Assembly (NCBI GenBank): GCA_029237515.1
Contig: JARBAV010000407.1
Span: 1-7,491 of the forward strand
Length of the DNA: 7,491 nt
Source: Nitrososphaerales archaeon
GTDB taxonomy: Archaea > Thermoproteota > Nitrososphaeria > Nitrososphaerales > Nitrososphaeraceae
Direction of reading: 5' to 3'
Both the position numbers and the translations under genes were made by a program. Positions 5,116-7,491 of the stretch are shown here, in pieces. Numbering within the stretch: position 1 is the stretch's first letter; each line of letters opens with the position of its first letter. Below the pieces are notes generated by a model that saw only the letters and a list, made by a program, of their open reading frames with translations, made no database searches and was not told the DNA's origin.

Positions 5116-6615
5116 ATGAGATGCGAAAACCCTGTCATGAATCAGATCCTCGATGCTTACAGACCAATGTGGTCGCTAAAACATGCCATTTCTCTAATGG
5201 GTTGGGACTTTGAGACATATATGCCCAAGGAAGGCACGGAAGAAAGAGGGGTAGCCGATTCTCAACTCCACATGCTGCATAAGGATCTTCTGCTAAAAAA
5301 AGATTTTATAGGTCTTGTCGCGTTAGCGAAGAAACTGGAGAGCCTTGGCGACTTAGAGAAAGGTATCGTACGCGTACTCGACAGGGAAATAACCAAGCAG
5401 ATCAAGATACCCAAGGAGTTAATTGAAGCAGAATCGCTTGAAAGAATAAGGGGAAACATGTCATGGAGGGAAGCGAGAGAAAAATCTACTTTCAAGATGT
5501 ATGAACCCCACCTAAAGAAAATGATAGAAATAAAGAAGCAGATCGCTGAGAAGATAGGCTATGATAAGCATCCATATGATGCGCTTTTGGATACCTTCGA
5601 AGAAGAGCTTACCGTAGATGATTTGGATAGAGTATTCGGCGCATTGACTCCACGTATTCAGAATATTCTGAAAAAACTCGTAGATTCAGGCAGCCCATTT
5701 TGCGAAGAGGGCAAACTTGGAGAATCAAAATATGATATCCAAAAAATTGATGAGCTCAATCATGATATTTTGACTCTCATGCAATACGATATGAAACTTT
5801 TCAGAATGGACGTATCTACTCATCCTTTCACTGAGACTATGGGCCTTAACGACGTCAGAATAACTACTCGGTATGAGGGGACTGATTTCAAAAAGTCGAT
5901 ATTTAGTACCATTCATGAAGCCGGTCATGCCTTGTACAATCTGCAATGCGATCAGTCATTGTCTTTTACTCCTATTGATGGCGGATCTTCGCTTGCGCTC
6001 CATGAATCTCAGTCAAGGTATTGGGAGAATATTGTGGGCAGAAGCCTGCCTTTTGTTCAATTGATAGCTCCTTTGATTAGAAGGCAAGTAAGTTTCGCAA
6101 GCCAAGCAACAGCTGACGAATTGTACCTTTATTTCAACAATGTCAAGGCTGATTATGTACGGGTTGACGCCGACGAAGTTACTTACAATCTCCATATAGC
6201 AATAAGATATGAGATAGAGAAAAAAATATTTGGAGATGAGCTCAGCGTCTCTGAGATTCCTGAATTTTGGAACGATAGAATGGAGCAGCTGCTTGGCGTG
6301 AGACCAACTAAAGATTCACAAGGAGTGCTTCAAGATACACATTGGAGCAGTGGCCTCTTTGGCTATTTCCCAACTTACACTTTGGGAAACTTAGTTTCAG
6401 CGATCATTGCTTCAAAGATGCGCAAAGAGCTAGAGGGCTACGAGGAAGATATCAAGAAGGGTAATTTCAAGCCTATCAGAAAATGGTTAAGAACAAAAAT
6501 ACACCAGCATGGATCTGTTTATGCCCCTAAAGTGCTTCTTAAAAATACCTTTAATGAAGGCTATAACCCGGATTACTTTGTTACCTACATAGCGACTAAA
6601 TACCTTGGGTTCTGA
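5116..6615 (+). CDS. M32 family zinc metallocarboxypeptidase (Taq/Pfu carboxypeptidase)
   Basis: Complete 499-residue M32 carboxypeptidase, which removes C-terminal amino acids from peptides using one divalent metal, usually Zn or Co, in the cytoplasm. All family motifs are present in order: HPF (236-238), DxRxT as DVRIT (246-250), the metal site HEAGH (267-271), the third ligand in HESQS (H296, E297), the VRVDAD motif (348-353) and GVLQDTHW (403-410). The spacing agrees with Pyrococcus furiosus carboxypeptidase, whose ligands, as I recall, are H269, H273 and E299. The N-terminal helical lid begins with MNQILDAYRPMWSLKHAISLMGWDFETYMP. ATG 5116 has AAAGGT at 5102-5107 as a weak ribosome site; ATG 5137 starts at the conserved block and is an alternative. 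There is no signal peptide. The gene appears monocistronic and likely serves peptide turnover. Confidence 0.97.
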   Translation: MRCENPVMNQILDAYRPMWSLKHAISLMGWDFETYMPKEGTEERGVADSQLHMLHKDLLLKKDFIGLVALAKKLESLGDLEKGIVRVLDREITKQIKIPKELIEAESLERIRGNMSWREAREKSTFKMYEPHLKKMIEIKKQIAEKIGYDKHPYDALLDTFEEELTVDDLDRVFGALTPRIQNILKKLVDSGSPFCEEGKLGESKYDIQKIDELNHDILTLMQYDMKLFRMDVSTHPFTETMGLNDVRITTRYEGTDFKKSIFSTIHEAGHALYNLQCDQSLSFTPIDGGSSLALHESQSRYWENIVGRSLPFVQLIAPLIRRQVSFASQATADELYLYFNNVKADYVRVDADEVTYNLHIAIRYEIEKKIFGDELSVSEIPEFWNDRMEQLLGVRPTKDSQGVLQDTHWSSGLFGYFPTYTLGNLVSAIIASKMRKELEGYEEDIKKGNFKPIRKWLRTKIHQHGSVYAPKVLLKNTFNEGYNPDYFVTYIATKYLGF

Positions 6616-6688
6616 ACTATATAGTAAAGTTTCAGTTATCTATAGCCTGGCGATTACTCTTCATAGGTGGGGAAAACGAGTCAGATTA

Positions 6689-6703
6689 GGTGGGCATCCC
6701 ACC
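6689..6703. terminator. Perfect hairpin, possible terminator of the carboxypeptidase gene
   Basis: GGTGGG CAT CCCACC makes a 6-bp GC-rich stem with a 3-base loop, 73 bases after the carboxypeptidase stop, followed at 6725-6729 by TTTTT. TAGGTGGG also occurs as a direct repeat at 6664-6671, so the 3' arm has two possible partners. The hairpin overlaps the tRNA fragment, so its symmetry may simply be inherited from a T stem. Confidence 0.3.
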
Positions 6704-6709
6704 GAACCC
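6690..6709 (+). repeat. Copy of the tRNA-Lys 3' end (T-arm remnant plus acceptor strand)
   Basis: ATCCCACCGAACCC at 6696-6709 is identical to 4833-4846 of the tRNA-Lys gene (14 of 14). Upstream of it GTGGG (6690-6694) also matches the 5' side of the T stem (4823-4827), with four bases of the T loop missing. It is in the same orientation, about 1.86 kb downstream of the tRNA. Such 3'-end duplications are typical att-site footprints of tRNA-targeting integrases, but no integrase gene lies between the two copies. Confidence 0.5.
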
Positions 6710-6770
6710 ACGTCATCTTGATCCTTTTTATCTATCCACCCTCTAATAACATCGGTGATTGGAACGCTGT

Positions 6771-6788
6771 GATATTTGCTGAAATATC
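6771..6788. repeat. Perfect 7-bp hairpin
   Basis: GATATTT GCTG AAATATC is a 7-bp stem with a 4-base loop in the non-coding region after the carboxypeptidase gene. TTGG (6759-6762) and CCAA (6788-6791) lie on either side. Role unknown. Confidence 0.4.
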
Positions 6789-6977
6789 CAATACGCTCGG
6801 TTTCAAGATACAGTGTAGATAGAATAACATCAAACTACATTATATGCTCCCAAATGTTCTTTACAATTGAAGCGTCGTACTTCATTTTTTTTCAAGATTA
6901 GCGTCTTTGATTAATTCAATTACGCATATCTTTTATGAGTCAGCCTGACTGTTACTTTGCGAGTGTCATTTTTACAG

Positions 6978-7007
6978 TTCACAAATGAGAAACTTCTATT
7001 TTGTGAA
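6978..7007. repeat. 8-bp inverted repeat TTCACAAA / TTTGTGAA
   Basis: TTCACAAA (6978-6985) and TTTGTGAA (7000-7007) are perfect complements separated by 14 bases. The half-site resembles those of the cluster at 7077-7112 (TTCCACA, TTTGTGGA, TCCACAAA), suggesting a recurring site. Confidence 0.4.
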
Positions 7008-7076
7008 TTGTAGAACAAATGCTGGAACCAGATTAATACCATAACGGCTGTATTTTGGGATCGATGGCAAAGTGTA

Positions 7077-7112
7077 ATTCCACATTTGTGGAATGGGGCT
7101 TAGCTCCACAAA
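7077..7112. promoter_or_regulatory. Two mutually exclusive hairpins sharing one arm
   Basis: ATTCCACA (7077-7084) pairs with TGTGGAAT (7087-7094) around a TT centre. The overlapping arm TTTGTGGA (7085-7092) can instead pair with TCCACAAA (7105-7112) over a 12-base loop. A TATA-like TTATATAA follows at 7116-7123. As DNA this could be an operator with three half-sites next to a promoter; as RNA it could switch between two folds. No gene under its control is identified. Confidence 0.4.
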
Positions 7113-7115
7113 TCC

Positions 7116-7123
7116 TTATATAA
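7116..7123. promoter_or_regulatory. Palindromic TATA-like box TTATATAA
   Basis: A good archaeal TATA match, symmetric and so without direction. Plus-strand transcription would begin near 7145, minus-strand transcription near 7094, inside the hairpin cluster. Only very small ORFs follow on either side, so if it is used, the product may be a non-coding RNA. Confidence 0.3.
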
Positions 7124-7257
7124 TCATCCAAACTATGACCCCTAAGAAGGGATACTTCATACTAGGACGCGATATTGGACTCACAACAAGGCAAACCAGC
7201 CATACTTTCTATTCATACTGTTTTGGTATATTTTGACTCACGAATCGTTTCCAGATA

Positions 7258-7294
7258 TTAATCAGTTCTATAATATTTTACAGACACTGATTAA
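7258..7294. terminator. 9-bp inverted repeat just after the right-edge gene, possible terminator
   Basis: TTAATCAGT (7258-7266) and ACTGATTAA (7286-7294) are perfect complements with a 19-base AT-rich loop. In the sense of the minus-strand gene the stem begins 4 bases after its stop codon (7299-7301), the place for a terminator or a 3'-end stabilising hairpin. Archaeal termination depends mainly on T-runs, and there is no clear one here, so the role is tentative. Confidence 0.4.
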
Positions 7295-7298
7295 ACTT

Positions 7299-7491
7299 TT
7301 AGGCAAGGGCTTCTAAGTCGTCCAATACCACTTTACCACGAGCTCCTGAAAGTTTGAATACCTTTTCCAAACTACTTTGGTATCCCTCTTCCTTCAATTT
7401 CTCACGGATAGGGTATGGGTACCGACAGGCATCATTTCCATGCAATTTTTCCAATCTGATTAGAAGATCAGTCAGCACGGTATCAATAATG
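7299..7491 (-). CDS. C-terminal part of an unrecognised protein, or a small protein of about 59 residues
   Basis: Read on the minus strand from the right edge, 63 codons are open up to TAA. The product has the look of a real protein: an amphipathic helix TDLLIRLEKLHGN, then RYPYPIREKLKEEGY, a helix SLEKVFKLSG and an end VVLDDLEALA. I do not recognise the family. The alternation of helices and the compact ending would suit a small soluble, possibly helical-bundle or regulatory domain, but this is only impression. A GTG at 7478 could start a complete protein of 59 residues; otherwise the gene continues outside the window. A 9-bp inverted repeat follows its stop codon. It points towards the carboxypeptidase gene across a 683-base non-coding gap. 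Confidence 0.6.
   Translation of the reverse strand, partial: IIDTVLTDLLIRLEKLHGNDACRYPYPIREKLKEEGYQSSLEKVFKLSGARGKVVLDDLEALA

Larger units (their letters stand above)
6616..7298. other. 683-base region with no convincing gene, rich in inverted repeats
   Basis: No reading frame above about 40 codons looks protein-like on either strand. The stretch lies between the 3' ends of the carboxypeptidase gene and the minus-strand gene at the right edge. It holds at least seven dyads (6689-6703, 6771-6788, 6938-6950, 6978-7007, 7077-7094, 7085-7112, 7258-7294), a fragment of the tRNA-Lys 3' end (6690-6709), an eight-T run (6885-6892) and a TATA-like box (7116-7123). It could hold a non-coding RNA, regulatory sites or remains of an integrated element; I cannot decide from the sequence alone. 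Confidence 0.6.

Noticed and set aside
5262..5495. Minus-strand frames inside the carboxypeptidase gene (also 5725-5946 and 6013-6195)
   Set aside because: They are antisense to a fully conserved M32 gene and have no independent evidence.
4848..6689. A complete integrated element between tRNA-Lys and the tRNA fragment
   Set aside because: The interval contains only the M32 carboxypeptidase gene, with no integrase, replication or other mobile gene, so only a remnant can be suggested.
6885..6892. Eight-T run as the terminator of the carboxypeptidase gene
   Set aside because: It lies about 270 bases after the stop codon with no linked hairpin; it could end a transcript, but nothing ties it to that gene.
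6996..7085. 29-codon minus-strand ORF starting MWNYTLPSIPKY
   Set aside because: It fits a leaderless start from the TATA-like box at 7116 but has no similarity I can recognise and its start lies in the hairpin cluster; too short to support alone.
7135..7236. 33-codon ORF (MTPKKGYFILGRD...) downstream of the TATA-like box
   Set aside because: The ATG lies only 12 bases after the TATA box, before the expected transcription start, and the product looks random with no SD.

Overview
The window looks like part of an archaeal chromosome, most probably a Nitrososphaerota (Thaumarchaeota) lineage such as the soil ammonia oxidisers. Four things point there. The run secY - adkA - DUF106/EMC3-like - cmk is an archaeal neighbourhood. 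It lacks the rpl34e and rpl14e genes that sit between these genes in many euryarchaea. A tRNA-Lys gene carries a short non-canonical intron with a bulge-helix-bulge-like fold. TATA-like boxes lie close to start codons. The lineage call is an inference from gene content, not from a search.

Layout. Positions 2-2400 hold four tightly packed plus-strand genes: the 3' part of secY (translocon channel), adenylate kinase, a YidC/Oxa1/EMC3-type membrane insertase-like protein, and a cytidylate kinase-like P-loop kinase. The last two junctions are both 4-base TTGA overlaps, which suggests translational coupling in one operon. Positions 2575-3745 on the minus strand hold what looks like one gene split in two. 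Its N-terminal part has a single C2H2-like zinc finger lacking one canonical ligand. The two halves can be joined by one +1 shift at a run of six C/G (3293-3298), so this is a decaying gene, a sequencing error or, less likely, programmed frameshifting.

Positions 3746-4013 are the spacer between divergent genes, with a perfect 14-bp palindrome, two TATA-like boxes, a strong Shine-Dalgarno and tiny candidate ORFs. Positions 4014-4616 encode an SRPBCC (START/Bet v 1-like) protein that appears to have a ribbon-helix-helix-like C-terminal tail. Positions 4755-4847 are tRNA-Lys(CUU). Positions 5116-6615 encode a complete M32 (Taq/Pfu-type) zinc metallocarboxypeptidase.

Positions 6616-7298 contain no convincing gene but are rich in perfect inverted repeats, and carry a copy of the 3' end of the tRNA-Lys gene. 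At the right edge, the end of an unrecognised gene (or a whole very small gene) runs off the window on the minus strand (7299-7491).

Functionally, the left part joins protein export and membrane insertion (SecY, EMC3-like) with nucleoside monophosphate kinases, an old archaeal arrangement next to the ribosomal protein superoperon. The right part is a looser set of independently transcribed genes. I see no CRISPR array, transposase, toxin-antitoxin pair or obvious defence system.
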